Counted from the first letter of the stretch, positions 1-8,177 are shown. The stretch: 60,889 nucleotides of DNA from Planctomycetota bacterium (GCA_016192525.1 JACPTZ010000175.1:1-60889); one strand, 5' to 3'. Notes: generated by a model not told the origin, from the letters alone. Numbers and translations: made by a program.

Positions 1-269
1 ATGTCCGTGCCGAGGAGGTTCGGCTCGCCTTCCTCCTCCGCGCCACGGGCGACAGCGTCTGTCTGGGTCGCACCCCCTGCCTCGGCGAGTTCAAGTCCGA
101 GGCGTCGCCGCCCCGGGTCAGCTTCGAGGCCAGCGTCCTGCGAATCGGAGCCCTCCAGGCGGCGCTCCCGCAGTTCGGCCGGAGGCTCAATCACGCCGTC
201 GCCCCCTCCGGCTTCGTGATCGCGGCGCCGGCGGCCTCGCAACGACTCTGGGTCATCCACTCTCCGTGA
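1..269 (+). CDS. C-terminal end of a protein cut by the left window edge
   Basis: The third forward frame is open from the window edge to a TGA at 267-269 and ends in ...QRLWVIHSP. The stop overlaps the next start by four bases (GTGA, 266-269), which is the coupling style used between real genes throughout this window. No motif is recognisable in the visible 88 codons. By position it belongs to the same operon as the zincin/vWA gene that follows, and it could be a further component of that system. The forward frame that opens with ATG at base 1 lies in another phase, is very rich in Ser, Arg and Pro, and looks like a compositional shadow. Confidence 0.6.
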   Translation, partial: VRAEEVRLAFLLRATGDSVCLGRTPCLGEFKSEASPPRVSFEASVLRIGALQAALPQFGRRLNHAVAPSGFVIAAPAASQRLWVIHSP

Positions 270-1912
270 GCGACCTCGCGAAACAGATCGAGCACGACTG
301 GCCGGAGGCGCAACGCCTCTGGGCCTCGTCCATCCTGCTGCATCCCCCCGCGCTCGATTCGAGCATCGAGGCGCTGGCCTACACCGATCTCGAGACCCGC
401 GAGGTCTTCGTCAATGAGGCGCAGGTCGAGAATCTGAAGCTCCGCGGTTCCGTGCAGGGGATCCTCGCGCACGAGATCGGGCACCACATCAAGTACCCCT
501 GCACCCTGGCCCTGCACGCCCGACTCCAACTCCTGGAGAAACAGCTCCTCCACCTGCGCCACTACTCGCTGCTCAATCTCTTCACCGACTTCCTCATCAA
601 CGAGCACGTCGGAAAGACGCATCGGGAGCCGTTGATCGCCGTCTACACGGCGATGGGCGCCGCGGAGAGCGATCCGCCCTTCTGCTTCTACCTCGCCTGC
701 TACGAGGAACTGTGGGGGCTGGAACCGGGGAGACTCCGCGGTCCGCTGGCCCGGTGGATGGAAGACAAGTTCCCCGGCTATCGCGGCGAGGCGCAGATGC
801 TCGCGTCGGACCTCTTCAATCTGGCGCCGAACGTCTTCACGCAGTTCATCTACTTCGCCTCGGTCTATTCCCGGTACCTCGGCCTGGAGCAGGAGCCGAA
901 ACCGTTCCTCGTGACGCGGTGTCATGGCGAACCGTCGCCCGACGACTACGCGGACGCGATCGTCCCCTCCCCCGCCGAGGAGGCGGCGGTGGAGCGCGCC
1001 CTCAAGGAAGGGTGGATCCCGGAGGGGAAGGCGAGGGACCTCACGGGCCAAGACTCCGAGCAGGACCGGATCTCCACCCTCCCGGGAGTGCTCGGCGGGG
1101 ATGCCCGGGCGCTGCCGAAGGTGATGGCTGCGCACTATCGCCGCCTGGCGGAGCCTTACCTCATGGTGCCGCCGCCCGAGAAGCGGCTCGGCGAGCCGAT
1201 CGTCCCGACCACGCTCGAGGAGTGGGAACCCGGAGAGCCGTTGCGCGACATCGACTGGCCCGCCACGATCTCGCAGCGCGGCGACCGGTACGGCGCCGCT
1301 CTGCCGCTGCGACGCGAAAGGGAGGACACCGAGGAGGGCGTGGCCGAACGCCCCTGGCGCGCGCGAATCGAGATCTACCTCGACGTGAGCGGATCGATGC
1401 CCGACCCAAAGACGGTGATCAACGCGATGACGCTGGCCGCGCAGATCCTCGCCCTGAGCGCGCTCCGCCATCGGGGACTCGTGCGGGCCCTCATCTACTC
1501 CGGGAATGCGATGAAGATGTGGGCGTGGGTCCGGTCCGAGCTCAGGATCTCGAGATTCCTGATGAACTACATCGGCGGCGGGACGGACTTCCCGTTCAAG
1601 GTACTCAAAGAATCGATCGAGGAGTGCGGGGCCGATCAACCCATCCGGGCGATCATCTCCGACACCGACTTCGACTCCAACTACGGGAAGCACCAGACAT
1701 CGGCCCGGGCCTTTGCCGAGGCCGCGAAACGATCGCGCCCGCTGGTGCTCCTCCAGCACGGCGGGATCGACAAGAACGTCAGGCGCTATACCGAGGCAGG
1801 GGCCCGGGTGATCGTCGTGCGCCGCCTCGACGACTTCCCGCGCCTGGCCGCCGCGCTGGCGAGATCGCTGTTCGGAGATCGAGCGCGGCGGGAGGACGGC
1901 GGCGGCCCGTAG
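266..1912 (+). CDS. Zincin-motif plus vWA-like domain protein (DUF2201-type)
   Basis: The 548-residue product starts at a GTG overlapping the previous stop. The N-terminal half carries HEIGHH at residues 69-74, a zinc-metallopeptidase-like signature. The C-terminal half is a von Willebrand A-like domain with an intact metal-ion-dependent adhesion site: DVSGSM at 373-378, then GGTDF and ISDTDFD further on. This order matches the putative metallopeptidase/VWA-like (DUF2201) family, which commonly accompanies MoxR AAA+ ATPases. It is probably cytoplasmic, since no signal peptide is visible. Two unrecognised genes follow. A MoxR gene is not adjacent but occurs at 26.3-27.4 kb on the other strand. 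Peptidase activity is inferred from the motif only. Confidence 0.85.
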   Translation: MSDLAKQIEHDWPEAQRLWASSILLHPPALDSSIEALAYTDLETREVFVNEAQVENLKLRGSVQGILAHEIGHHIKYPCTLALHARLQLLEKQLLHLRHYSLLNLFTDFLINEHVGKTHREPLIAVYTAMGAAESDPPFCFYLACYEELWGLEPGRLRGPLARWMEDKFPGYRGEAQMLASDLFNLAPNVFTQFIYFASVYSRYLGLEQEPKPFLVTRCHGEPSPDDYADAIVPSPAEEAAVERALKEGWIPEGKARDLTGQDSEQDRISTLPGVLGGDARALPKVMAAHYRRLAEPYLMVPPPEKRLGEPIVPTTLEEWEPGEPLRDIDWPATISQRGDRYGAALPLRREREDTEEGVAERPWRARIEIYLDVSGSMPDPKTVINAMTLAAQILALSALRHRGLVRALIYSGNAMKMWAWVRSELRISRFLMNYIGGGTDFPFKVLKESIEECGADQPIRAIISDTDFDSNYGKHQTSARAFAEAAKRSRPLVLLQHGGIDKNVRRYTEAGARVIVVRRLDDFPRLAAALARSLFGDRARREDGGGP

Positions 1913-1936
1913 GGAAAGAACACGATCGGACGAGGC

Positions 1937-2644
1937 ATGTTCACCCGTTTCTTCGGCAAGCCCGGCGAGCGCCCCCTCCGCGAATACTTCGGATTCCCGA
2001 AGCGCCTCGATTCGCCGGCCGTGGTACTGCCGCGACTGAGCGGGATCCTCGTGGAAGCGGCGCGCGGGATCGAGGGCCGCGAACCGGACCCGGAACTCGT
2101 CTTCGCCCGACTGTGCGACGCCTTCCGGTCCATGCCGGCGGAACCCGTCGACGACGCGGTCTGGAAGCAGGCCGCTGCAGGCCGCGCGGCCGGCCCCCCC
2201 CCCTCGGAGGAGGTGGCCGAGGCCCTGAAGATCGCCATCACGAAGGCGGGATGGAGGCGACTCCACCTCCTGGTGGAATCGCTGCAGGACCCTGCAATCC
2301 ACGAACTCGTCCGGCTCCGCACCGCGGAACGCGATCCGGACCGCACCGCGGTCCTGCTCTTCCTCGCCTTTGCCAACGGGACGGAGCTTCTGACGATCGA
2401 TCTCCTCCTCAAGAGTCCGTTCCGGGTCGAGGAGTTCGCCCGCAAGTGGGTGGCGGCGATAGGCGGCACAGTCGCGGAAGAACCGGAGAAGCGGTCGGCG
2501 CAGCGGCTGAGGAATCTCGACTACGGAGAGGTGCTGGGAAACCTGCAGAAGGCGCAGAAGCAGCGCGAGGAACATCACAAGCGTCTCGCCGAGATCGAGA
2601 GACAGCGCAAGCAGGAAGAGTACGAACGGAGTACGCGCGAATGA
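1937..2644 (+). CDS. Unrecognised helical protein in the vWA operon
   Basis: This 235-residue protein begins 24 bases after the zincin/vWA gene and overlaps the following gene by ATGA. It starts MFTRFFGKPGERPLREYFG and is predicted to be mostly helical. Its last 40 residues are rich in Gln, Lys, Arg and Glu (LQKAQKQREEHHKRLAEIE), consistent with a charged helix or coiled coil. No signal peptide or membrane segment is visible and I do not recognise the family. Position between the vWA protein and the next overlapping gene implies co-expression and probably a shared complex. Confidence 0.8.
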   Translation: MFTRFFGKPGERPLREYFGFPKRLDSPAVVLPRLSGILVEAARGIEGREPDPELVFARLCDAFRSMPAEPVDDAVWKQAAAGRAAGPPPSEEVAEALKIAITKAGWRRLHLLVESLQDPAIHELVRLRTAERDPDRTAVLLFLAFANGTELLTIDLLLKSPFRVEEFARKWVAAIGGTVAEEPEKRSAQRLRNLDYGEVLGNLQKAQKQREEHHKRLAEIERQRKQEEYERSTRE

Positions 2645-3339
2645 TCGAGACACCGGACGACCGGCCCGACTACCCGGGGGAGGCCCTGAGGTCGCAAGCC
2701 GGGGCGATCGGGTCCATGCCGCGGCCGATCGCCCCGGGCGAGCCCTGTCCGATCCTCTTCCGGGACGTCGGACCGGACGCGCTGGCCGCCTTTCTGCTGG
2801 GCGGCATCGATTCGCTGGCGGGTCCGGAGGCGGCGGTGGTCTGGCTGCGCTCCGCCGAGGTCCCCCCCCCCACACGGGCGACTGCGGAGTTCGGCGAGAT
2901 CATCCTTCTGAGGCCGATGTCGCTCCTCCCGTGGAAGGTCGATGAGCCCGGAGTGTACGTCGCCGCGGCGGATCGCGCGGCGGCGGCGGAATCGCTCGGC
3001 TTCGTCCCTCCCGACCTCGACCGGCGGGCGGCCGCAAAGGCGGCGGAGGCGATGGCCACGGAGGCCGAATGGGGCCATCACCTCGGGAGCGAAGCCTATG
3101 ACGGGGCGAAGCGCCTCGCCGCCGGCCGGCTTGGGGAGTATCTTGCAGAGCGATCCCTCATCGAGGAGTGGGCCGCCCCGCTCCGGCGACTCTTCGCCGA
3201 AGTGCCGGAGCGGGCCCGGAGCGAGATGGAGCGCCTGGGTCTGAGGGAGGAGGACCTCTTTGGGCCCTGGTTCGGGCTGGATCGGGAGAGGAGGGAGGAG
3301 GTGCGGAAGATTCTGATGGGGCTGGGCGGGTCCTCGTAG
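2641..3339 (+). CDS. Unrecognised 232-residue protein, last gene of the vWA operon
   Basis: The ATG at 2641 overlaps the stop of the preceding gene (ATGA), which fixes the start although the frame is open for a long way upstream. The product (MIETPDDRPDYPGEALRSQA) has an N-terminal half that looks alpha/beta and a helical C-terminal half ending REEVRKILMGLGGSS. No catalytic motif is visible. It may be a further adaptor of the vWA/MoxR type of system, but this is inferred from context. It runs convergent with the ligase gene, whose stop lies 39 bases away. Confidence 0.8.
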   Translation: MIETPDDRPDYPGEALRSQAGAIGSMPRPIAPGEPCPILFRDVGPDALAAFLLGGIDSLAGPEAAVVWLRSAEVPPPTRATAEFGEIILLRPMSLLPWKVDEPGVYVAAADRAAAAESLGFVPPDLDRRAAAKAAEAMATEAEWGHHLGSEAYDGAKRLAAGRLGEYLAERSLIEEWAAPLRRLFAEVPERARSEMERLGLREEDLFGPWFGLDRERREEVRKILMGLGGSS

Positions 3340-3378
3340 GCGGCCCCTGCGCCTACCCGCCCCGCCCCTGCGCTTCGC

Positions 3379-4725
3379 CTACCGAGACCGTCTCCAGTTC
3401 GAATCCGAAGCCGCCCTCAGATACGGCACCGGCTTCTCCCCACCCCGCCAGAGCGGCTCGGCTTCACGACTGCAGATCAGTTCCACCCCCCCGCCCAAAA
3501 GCAGCCCCAGCACCTGTGCCACCTCAGACGCCTCCCGGATGGGGACCGGCCCATGGTAGCGCAGCGTCACCGCGAGCGGGCCGGTCTGCACGAGCTGAAA
3601 TTGCCGGACCGGGAGCCGCGTGAGGATCGGCTCCACCTGGGATGGATCAACCTTCCGTCCATCGGTCGCGATGAACCGCGCCGCAAGGCGACCTTCCAGC
3701 CGGACCAGGCTCGGTCCGCGATACCCGCACTCGCACGGTTCCCAGACGATCCGTCCCAGGTCGCCCGTGCGATACCGAACGAGCGGGAAGAACGGGTTTC
3801 GCAGATTGGTGACGAGAATCTCGCCGTGGACGTCCGTCTCCAGCACCGCGGCCGCCCCGAGGAGGTGGAACGAACGGTCGGGGCCGCAGCGGAAGGCGAG
3901 CGGACCAGTCTCCGCGAGCGAATAGCAGTCGATCACCCGCGCGCCCGTCCACTCCGAGAGGGACTTCGAGAGTTCCGGCGAGAGCGCGAACGCCGAGGAA
4001 ACGATGAGCCGGGAACGCAGCAACACCCGGCTGGCGCGAAGCTCTCCGTCCAACCAGACGAGCGAGTGGGGATCGCCGGTGATTACCGCCGGCGCGAGCC
4101 GGGTGAGGAGCGGCCCCGCCCCCGGTTCCGACCCGTGTATCTTCCGGAAGTACGTGCCGCCGAAGAGCGGGAGCCAGGTCCCGCACAGCACCGATCGCGG
4201 GAGCGAGCAGAGCAGGACCACGCCATGGGAGAAGGGCCTCAAAGACCGGCGGCCCATCCAGAACCTCATCAGAGCGTACGGGAACTTGTTCGTCTCGCCG
4301 TTGACGAAGAACCGCACCGGCTGCCCCGTGCTCCCGCTCGTCCGCCATACAATCCCCTCCTCCCGTTCGCAGAGGGTGATGTTTCGGGAGAGGAGGTCCT
4401 CATACTTCTCCTGCGCTTCGCGGCGGGAGAGAGCGGGGAAGTGGACCAAATCGTCGACCGACCGCAGGTCCCGCCACTGGACGCCGGCGCGGTGAAAGGT
4501 CTCCGCATAGTGGGCCGTCTGTGTCTGGGCCGCACAGAGCACCCCGCGCAGCGCCTCGGGCAGAAAACGATCGCGATACTCGGCGGGGGCCCGGTGATGC
4601 TGACGGAGCCGGTGCGTCCAGCGCGCCATCGGCAGGGCGTAACGCCAGAGCTGGCCGAGGTAGTGGCGGCGGGGACGGTCGTGGAGGAGTTCGGATCCTG
4701 GATGGGACGGAGGTTGCAGGGGCAT
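3379..4725 (-). CDS. Phenylacetate-CoA ligase-like (PaaK/CapK-type) adenylating enzyme
   Basis: The 448-residue product belongs to the acyl-adenylate-forming superfamily that activates a carboxylate with ATP. Visible signatures are the phosphate-binding loop TSGSTGQPVRF, the SLAETGPLAFRCG segment and YRTGDLGRI near the end of the large domain, followed by a small C-terminal domain. Length and layout fit the PaaK/CapK branch rather than long-chain fatty acyl-CoA ligases. The ATG at 4725 is chosen because it begins the conserved-looking part (MPLQPPSHPG). It stands alone: the gene downstream is convergent and the gene upstream is 360 bases away, so no pathway or substrate can be deduced. Confidence 0.85.
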   Translation of the reverse strand: MPLQPPSHPGSELLHDRPRRHYLGQLWRYALPMARWTHRLRQHHRAPAEYRDRFLPEALRGVLCAAQTQTAHYAETFHRAGVQWRDLRSVDDLVHFPALSRREAQEKYEDLLSRNITLCEREEGIVWRTSGSTGQPVRFFVNGETNKFPYALMRFWMGRRSLRPFSHGVVLLCSLPRSVLCGTWLPLFGGTYFRKIHGSEPGAGPLLTRLAPAVITGDPHSLVWLDGELRASRVLLRSRLIVSSAFALSPELSKSLSEWTGARVIDCYSLAETGPLAFRCGPDRSFHLLGAAAVLETDVHGEILVTNLRNPFFPLVRYRTGDLGRIVWEPCECGYRGPSLVRLEGRLAARFIATDGRKVDPSQVEPILTRLPVRQFQLVQTGPLAVTLRYHGPVPIREASEVAQVLGLLLGGGVELICSREAEPLWRGGEKPVPYLRAASDSNWRRSR

Positions 4726-4880
4726 GGTCGCGGGAAAAGAAAGGACTTCCGGGGAACAATACTTCAACTTCGGTCCGACGGGTTCTGAGAGAGGCGAACA
4801 ACGGAGGAAAGAGCGGAACGTCTCGGAACGATCACCGCCTGTCTTGCCGGAGTCGGGCCCGGGTTTCAGGCGATGTCCCA

Positions 4881-4948
4881 CAAAGCGGGAACGAGTTCCC
4901 GCACTCCACAGAAGGGCCTCTGGAGTGCGGCGGCTCGTCGCCGCCTTT
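4881..4948. repeat. Compound palindromic element in a 360-base intergenic gap
   Basis: Three inverted repeats follow one another: GCGGGAAC/GTTCCCGC (4885-4892 and 4895-4902), CACTCCA/TGGAGTG (4902-4908 and 4921-4927), and GCGGCG/CGCCGC (4927-4932 and 4939-4944). The outer ends AAAGCGG and CCGCCTTT are roughly complementary. I saw no second copy in the window. It resembles hairpin elements scattered through environmental genomes. The rest of the 4726-5085 gap shows nothing I can name. Confidence 0.6.
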
Positions 4949-5085
4949 CGATGTCGTTCCCTCTGATGGCCCTCCTCTCGGCACCGAGCCATCTCAGAGT
5001 CCAGCCTCACCTCCGTTGTTGTTTCTTCGTCCGTCGTTCCCTCTCCCGGCACCCCCTGGAAGGACAGCGCCCTCGCGATCGGGTG

Positions 5086-5382
5086 TCACCTCGCATCCCG
5101 CCGCTTCCGCTCCGGCGTGAAGGACCACCACGTCCGGGCCCGGCCGATCTTCGCATAGTAAACCACGGCGGCGAACACGTCCCGCAGACAGGGATCGTGC
5201 CGCCTGCCGTCCTTCCGGCAGAGCGCGCGGTACATCGCCTCGGGATCGCGCCGCGCGAGCTGCTCCAGTCGCGTGATCCCGAGTCGCCGCAGATCGCCCG
5301 CCGTCGCCGGGCCGACGTTGGGAATGTCCTGCAGGCGATCGGCGTGGCCGACCCGGCGGGATGGGGAGCGTGTGGGCCTCAT
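5086..5382 (-). CDS. Cdd1-like helix-hairpin-helix protein
   Basis: The 98-residue product contains a helix-hairpin-helix segment, DIPNVGPATAGDLRRLGI, followed by ITRLEQLARRDPEAMYRALC and a helical region. This is the layout of the small Pathogenicity-locus/Cdd1 family, in which the HhH motif is expected to contact nucleic acid or act as an adaptor. The ATG at 5382 overlaps the stop of the gene before it (ATGA), which fixes the start and indicates translational coupling. The specific role is unknown. Confidence 0.85.
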   Translation of the reverse strand: MRPTRSPSRRVGHADRLQDIPNVGPATAGDLRRLGITRLEQLARRDPEAMYRALCRKDGRRHDPCLRDVFAAVVYYAKIGRARTWWSFTPERKRRDAR

Positions 5383-5720
5383 CGTCGGATTCCTCCAAGC
5401 CGGGGCTGTTTGCATCGAGCGTTTGCGCCCGCCGACACATCCTCGCGCGTACGACTCAGGACCTCGGGCGCGCATTGTTCGAGAGCCGCGCGCAGCCGCC
5501 CGAGTCCGTCCAGACGGAGTGAAGCCGATGTGCCTCCGCCATCCGAACGGCAAAACTCGATGCGGTACCTCCACGCATGACAGAAAAGTCGATCGATCTC
5601 GCTCCACCTCGGCAGCCTCGCGCTTCCAATCCATGGACGAACCACGATCCCAGTCTCGCTGATCAGCAGCCTCTCTCTCCAGCTCACGAGGACGAGATAG
5701 CCGCCGCCGCTCAGGAGCAT
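5379..5720 (-). CDS. Small PH-like/YcxB-like domain protein, putative
   Basis: From the ATG at 5720 the product has 113 residues and begins MLLSGGGYLVLVSWRERLLI. The strand-rich pattern with a conserved-looking arginine/tryptophan region (PRWSEIDRLFCHAWRYRIEF) and a C-terminal helix (LRAALEQCAP) resembles small bacterial PH-like domains, but this is a fold guess. The gene ends in an ATGA overlap with the Cdd1-like gene, so the two are probably made together. GTG (5729) and TTG (5771) starts in the same frame are possible; the ATG was preferred because the sequence becomes structured there. Confidence 0.6.
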   Translation of the reverse strand: MLLSGGGYLVLVSWRERLLISETGIVVRPWIGSARLPRWSEIDRLFCHAWRYRIEFCRSDGGGTSASLRLDGLGRLRAALEQCAPEVLSRTREDVSAGANARCKQPRLGGIRR

Positions 5721-5859
5721 CTGGCTCACGCCCCCCGGATGGATGGCCTTCCCGCACGGAAACCGACCCAACCCCTGGGCCCGGTCTCCCCGGCTCCGGC
5801 CGGGTCGGCCCCCCCCCTGCCTGGCGAATGCGTTGGATGTTGTTCGGCGCTCCGGATGA

Positions 5860-5865
5860 TAGAAT
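5860..5865 (+). promoter_or_regulatory. Putative -10 element for a leaderless transcript
   Basis: TAGAAT lies seven bases before the GTG at 5873. The same TANNNT hexamer 6-8 bases before a start recurs at four other genes in the window. No good -35 hexamer is evident at 16-18 bp spacing. Confidence 0.5.
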
Positions 5866-5872
5866 CCCCCCC

Positions 5873-6721
5873 GTGGAAACGCAAGCCCCTCCGACCCGCC
5901 CTCCCCTCTCCATCCGCGCCCGGTGGCTCCGCGCCCTCGGGTTCATCCTGCCCGGGGTGGCCGGGACGGCGTGGCTCCTCTGGCACGGGCCGGTCCCCCA
6001 GGACCCGGAATATCACTGCTTCGCGGACCAGCGGACGCTCTGGGGAATTCCGCACTTTGGAGACGTGATCACGAACATCCCTTTCGTCATCGCCGGTGTC
6101 CTCGGACTCTGGGTCGTGCTGGCCCGACTGCGGATCGGCCCCGAGGGCGCTTTCCGCGAGGCGCGCGAGAGGATCCCCTACGCCGTCCTCTTCGCCGCGC
6201 TTTCGCTCACCGGCTTCGGTTCCGCGTACTATCACCACACGCCGACGAATGCGACGCTCTTCTGGGACCGGCTCCCGCTCACGCTCGTCTTCATGTCGCT
6301 CTTCTCGATCGTCATCGGCGAGCACGTGAGCCCTCTGGTCGGTCGGCGGCTCTTCCTCCCGCTCCTGACCGTCGGGGCGGCGAGCATGCTGCTCTGGCGA
6401 TGCGGGGAAGCGGCCGGGGAGGGTCAGGGCGACCTCCGGCTCTACGGGATGGTGCAGTTCTACCCGATGCTCGCGATCCCGCTCATCCTCCTCACGTTCC
6501 GCCCGCTCTACACCCACGGCGTGTACTACTGGGAGGTGGTGGGTTGGTACGCGGCGGCGAAGATCACCGAGCTGCTGGATCACGAAATCTTCGCGCTGAA
6601 CGGGGCGATATCGGGACACAATCTGAAACACGGCCTCGCGGCGGCGGGGTGCTGGTGGCTGGTGCGGATGCTGCAGCGGCGACGACCGGCGGGGACTCCA
6701 GGCACGACTCCAGGATCATGA
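5873..6721 (+). CDS. Ceramidase-like seven-helix membrane protein (CREST superfamily)
   Basis: The 282-residue protein has about seven hydrophobic helices. It carries conserved-looking His and Asp residues in SAYYHHTPTNATLFWDRLPL and in a C-terminal SGHNLKHGLAAAGCWW segment, as in the alkaline ceramidase/PAQR/Per1 (CREST) superfamily of metal-dependent membrane hydrolases. The substrate is unknown and a sphingolipid role is not implied by sequence alone. The GTG at 5873 is chosen because TAGAAT sits seven bases upstream; an ATG at 5828 in the same frame would place that hexamer inside the gene. Its last 158 bases overlap the convergent lipoprotein gene. Confidence 0.75.
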   Translation: METQAPPTRPPLSIRARWLRALGFILPGVAGTAWLLWHGPVPQDPEYHCFADQRTLWGIPHFGDVITNIPFVIAGVLGLWVVLARLRIGPEGAFREARERIPYAVLFAALSLTGFGSAYYHHTPTNATLFWDRLPLTLVFMSLFSIVIGEHVSPLVGRRLFLPLLTVGAASMLLWRCGEAAGEGQGDLRLYGMVQFYPMLAIPLILLTFRPLYTHGVYYWEVVGWYAAAKITELLDHEIFALNGAISGHNLKHGLAAAGCWWLVRMLQRRRPAGTPGTTPGS

Positions 6722-7859
6722 GCGCGAAGGCCGTCCCGTAGGGCCGGTCGAAGCGGTACATCGGATAGTCGATCCAGGAACCATCCTCGTTCTGGTCGCG
6801 CACGATGATCCCGGCGAGGATCGGGCACCACTTCTCGCGGTCCGCCGGATCCAGTTCCTCGAGCACCTTCGCCGCATAGAAGTGTCCGAACAGGTAGTAG
6901 TACGCGGCCGTCGAGTACCAGGCCTCGTGCGGAATCGGGCGCCCGCGTCCGATCTCGATGAAGTGATGGTGCCGGAACAGGTTCTCGATCCCCTTCCGCA
7001 GGTCCTCCTTCTTCACTCCGCGACCGTACCGCCAGAGCGCGAGATTGCAGGGCTGGGAGCGCCCGAGCGATCCCTTCACCTGATTGAAACCGCTTCCCGG
7101 CCGGAGACTCGCGTAGTTGCCGTAGACGTAGGAGCCCCCTCCAAGCCTCAGCCGCTCCACCGTCCTGAGCCCGTGCGGGACGAGATGCGGCGGAAACGGA
7201 ATGCCGGACCGCTTCGCCTCGTCGAGGGCCAGGAGGACTCCCGCCGTCATGAAGCAGGTGGAGTCGTCTCCGGCGGGCCGCTCGAACCCGTAGTCGAAGT
7301 CGTAGTACCCCCATCCGCCGTCCGCGCCCTGCCGCACCTCCAGCGCCTCGATCTCGCGTCGCAGCTTTCCCTCGATGGCCCCGCGTCGCGATTCGAAGCG
7401 GGGATCGCGGACGACGAGCGACAGCGCGTGCGTGATGTAGAGATGGGCCCAGTTGTCGTAGAGATACTCTCCGGAGACCCGCTTCGTGGTCGGCGCCCGG
7501 CACAGGTAGTCGACGCCCCGTTCAAGGACGGCGAACGCGGCGGGGTCACGCCGCGACGGCCCCTGGAGCGCCATCACACCGAGGGCGCTCGTGGCGTCCT
7601 GGAAGGCGTCGCAGGAGGCCCATTCCTCGAAGATGTCCTCATCCGGCCGGGCCGACTCGAAGGAACCCCACGAACCGTCCGGGTTCTGGGTCCCGACGAG
7701 GAAGGCGACGCCCCGCTCCCGGGCCCTCACGGCGGAAGGCCGGAGGTCCTCACGCGCGATCGTCGGCCGGGCGGTGGGCGAAAGCGCCGGTCCGGACCTG
7801 CAACCTCCGGCAAGAGCGAGCAGAGCCGGCAGGAGAATCAACCGGGGCCTCGAGATCAC
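6564..7859 (-). CDS. Prenyltransferase/squalene-oxidase-repeat lipoprotein
   Basis: The 431-residue product begins with a signal peptide and lipobox (LLPALLALAGGC), predicting a lipid-anchored protein outside the cytoplasm. The body shows repeated alpha/alpha-toroid signatures such as QNPDGSWGSF, GADGGWGYYDFDYG and QNEDGSWIDYPMY, the QW-like motifs of squalene-cyclase and prenyltransferase-beta folds. No cyclase DxDD-type motif is evident, so it is more likely a carbohydrate or protein-binding toroid than a terpene cyclase. The start is a GTG. The C-terminal tail is low-complexity and overlaps the convergent ceramidase-like gene by 158 bases. Confidence 0.8.
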   Translation of the reverse strand: MISRPRLILLPALLALAGGCRSGPALSPTARPTIAREDLRPSAVRARERGVAFLVGTQNPDGSWGSFESARPDEDIFEEWASCDAFQDATSALGVMALQGPSRRDPAAFAVLERGVDYLCRAPTTKRVSGEYLYDNWAHLYITHALSLVVRDPRFESRRGAIEGKLRREIEALEVRQGADGGWGYYDFDYGFERPAGDDSTCFMTAGVLLALDEAKRSGIPFPPHLVPHGLRTVERLRLGGGSYVYGNYASLRPGSGFNQVKGSLGRSQPCNLALWRYGRGVKKEDLRKGIENLFRHHHFIEIGRGRPIPHEAWYSTAAYYYLFGHFYAAKVLEELDPADREKWCPILAGIIVRDQNEDGSWIDYPMYRFDRPYGTAFALMILESCLESPPVVAAAASAPATSTPPPRGRVSDCVPISPRSARRFRDPAAR

Positions 7860-7872
7860 GGGTGGTCTCCGC

Positions 7873-7884
7873 GTTCACGTGAAC
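7873..7884. promoter_or_regulatory. Perfect 12-bp palindrome GTTCACGTGAAC
   Basis: The palindrome lies 14 bases before the lipoprotein start, inside its presumed leader. Its position suggests an operator or processing site. Only one copy was noticed. Confidence 0.35.
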
Positions 7885-7957
7885 ACCCGCACCGGGCTGG
7901 TCCTGGAAGGAGACACCGGATCGCCGCCAGGGACCGGGGGTGTGAACCGTCGTGATG

Positions 7958-7986
7958 CAAGTACCACCAATGCGCCGCCGGGTCAA
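7958..7986 (-). promoter_or_regulatory. Candidate promoter for the lipoprotein gene
   Basis: On the minus strand TTGACC (7981-7986) and TACTTG (7958-7963) are separated by 17 bases and face the gene starting at 7859. The -10 match is moderate. Confidence 0.35.
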
Positions 7987-8071
7987 GAGGCGGTGCCCTT
8001 TCGGGCCTTCCTCTCGAAGAGCCCGGTCGGGTCCGGGCCGGCCGCTCCTGGATCTTCTGGACGGCTGCAAC

Positions 8072-8115
8072 CGTCATTTCCATAATGATGCACCTGCATC
8101 ATTATGGAAATGACG
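8072..8115. repeat. 44-bp perfect inverted repeat in a divergent intergenic region
   Basis: Two perfectly complementary 21-base arms (8072-8092 and 8095-8115) flank a two-base CC centre. The arms are much more AT-rich than the surroundings (for example TTTCCATAATGATG). It sits in the 399-base gap between the lipoprotein and the hypothetical gene, about 60 bases before the promoter of the latter. The long stem, tiny centre and absence of a T-tract argue against an ordinary terminator and for an operator-like or cruciform site. The remaining gap sequence shows no gene I can support. Confidence 0.8.
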
Positions 8116-8177
8116 TCCAGGGCGCAGGGCCGTCGCCGGTGCCGGCGGGATGGGACCGACCGGGAGTCTCCCTTCTC

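Noticed and set aside
712..2640. Upstream extension of the frame that becomes the gene at 2641
   Set aside because: The extension overlaps two convincing genes in other frames; the ATGA overlap at 2641 is the natural start.
191..2875. Very long antisense open frame opposite the zincin/vWA operon
   Set aside because: It is Arg/Pro/Gly-rich with no motif and mirrors the third-position GC bias of the real plus-strand genes, which have clear motifs and overlapping starts.
3388..3402. tRNA-like T-loop sequence (GTTCGAATCC)
   Set aside because: No acceptor, D or anticodon stem can be drawn around it, and it lies in the coding end of the ligase gene.
5828..5872. Upstream ATG start for the ceramidase-like gene
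   Set aside because: It would add MRWMLFGAPDDRIPP, which does not look signal- or family-like, and it would bury the TAGAAT hexamer inside the gene.
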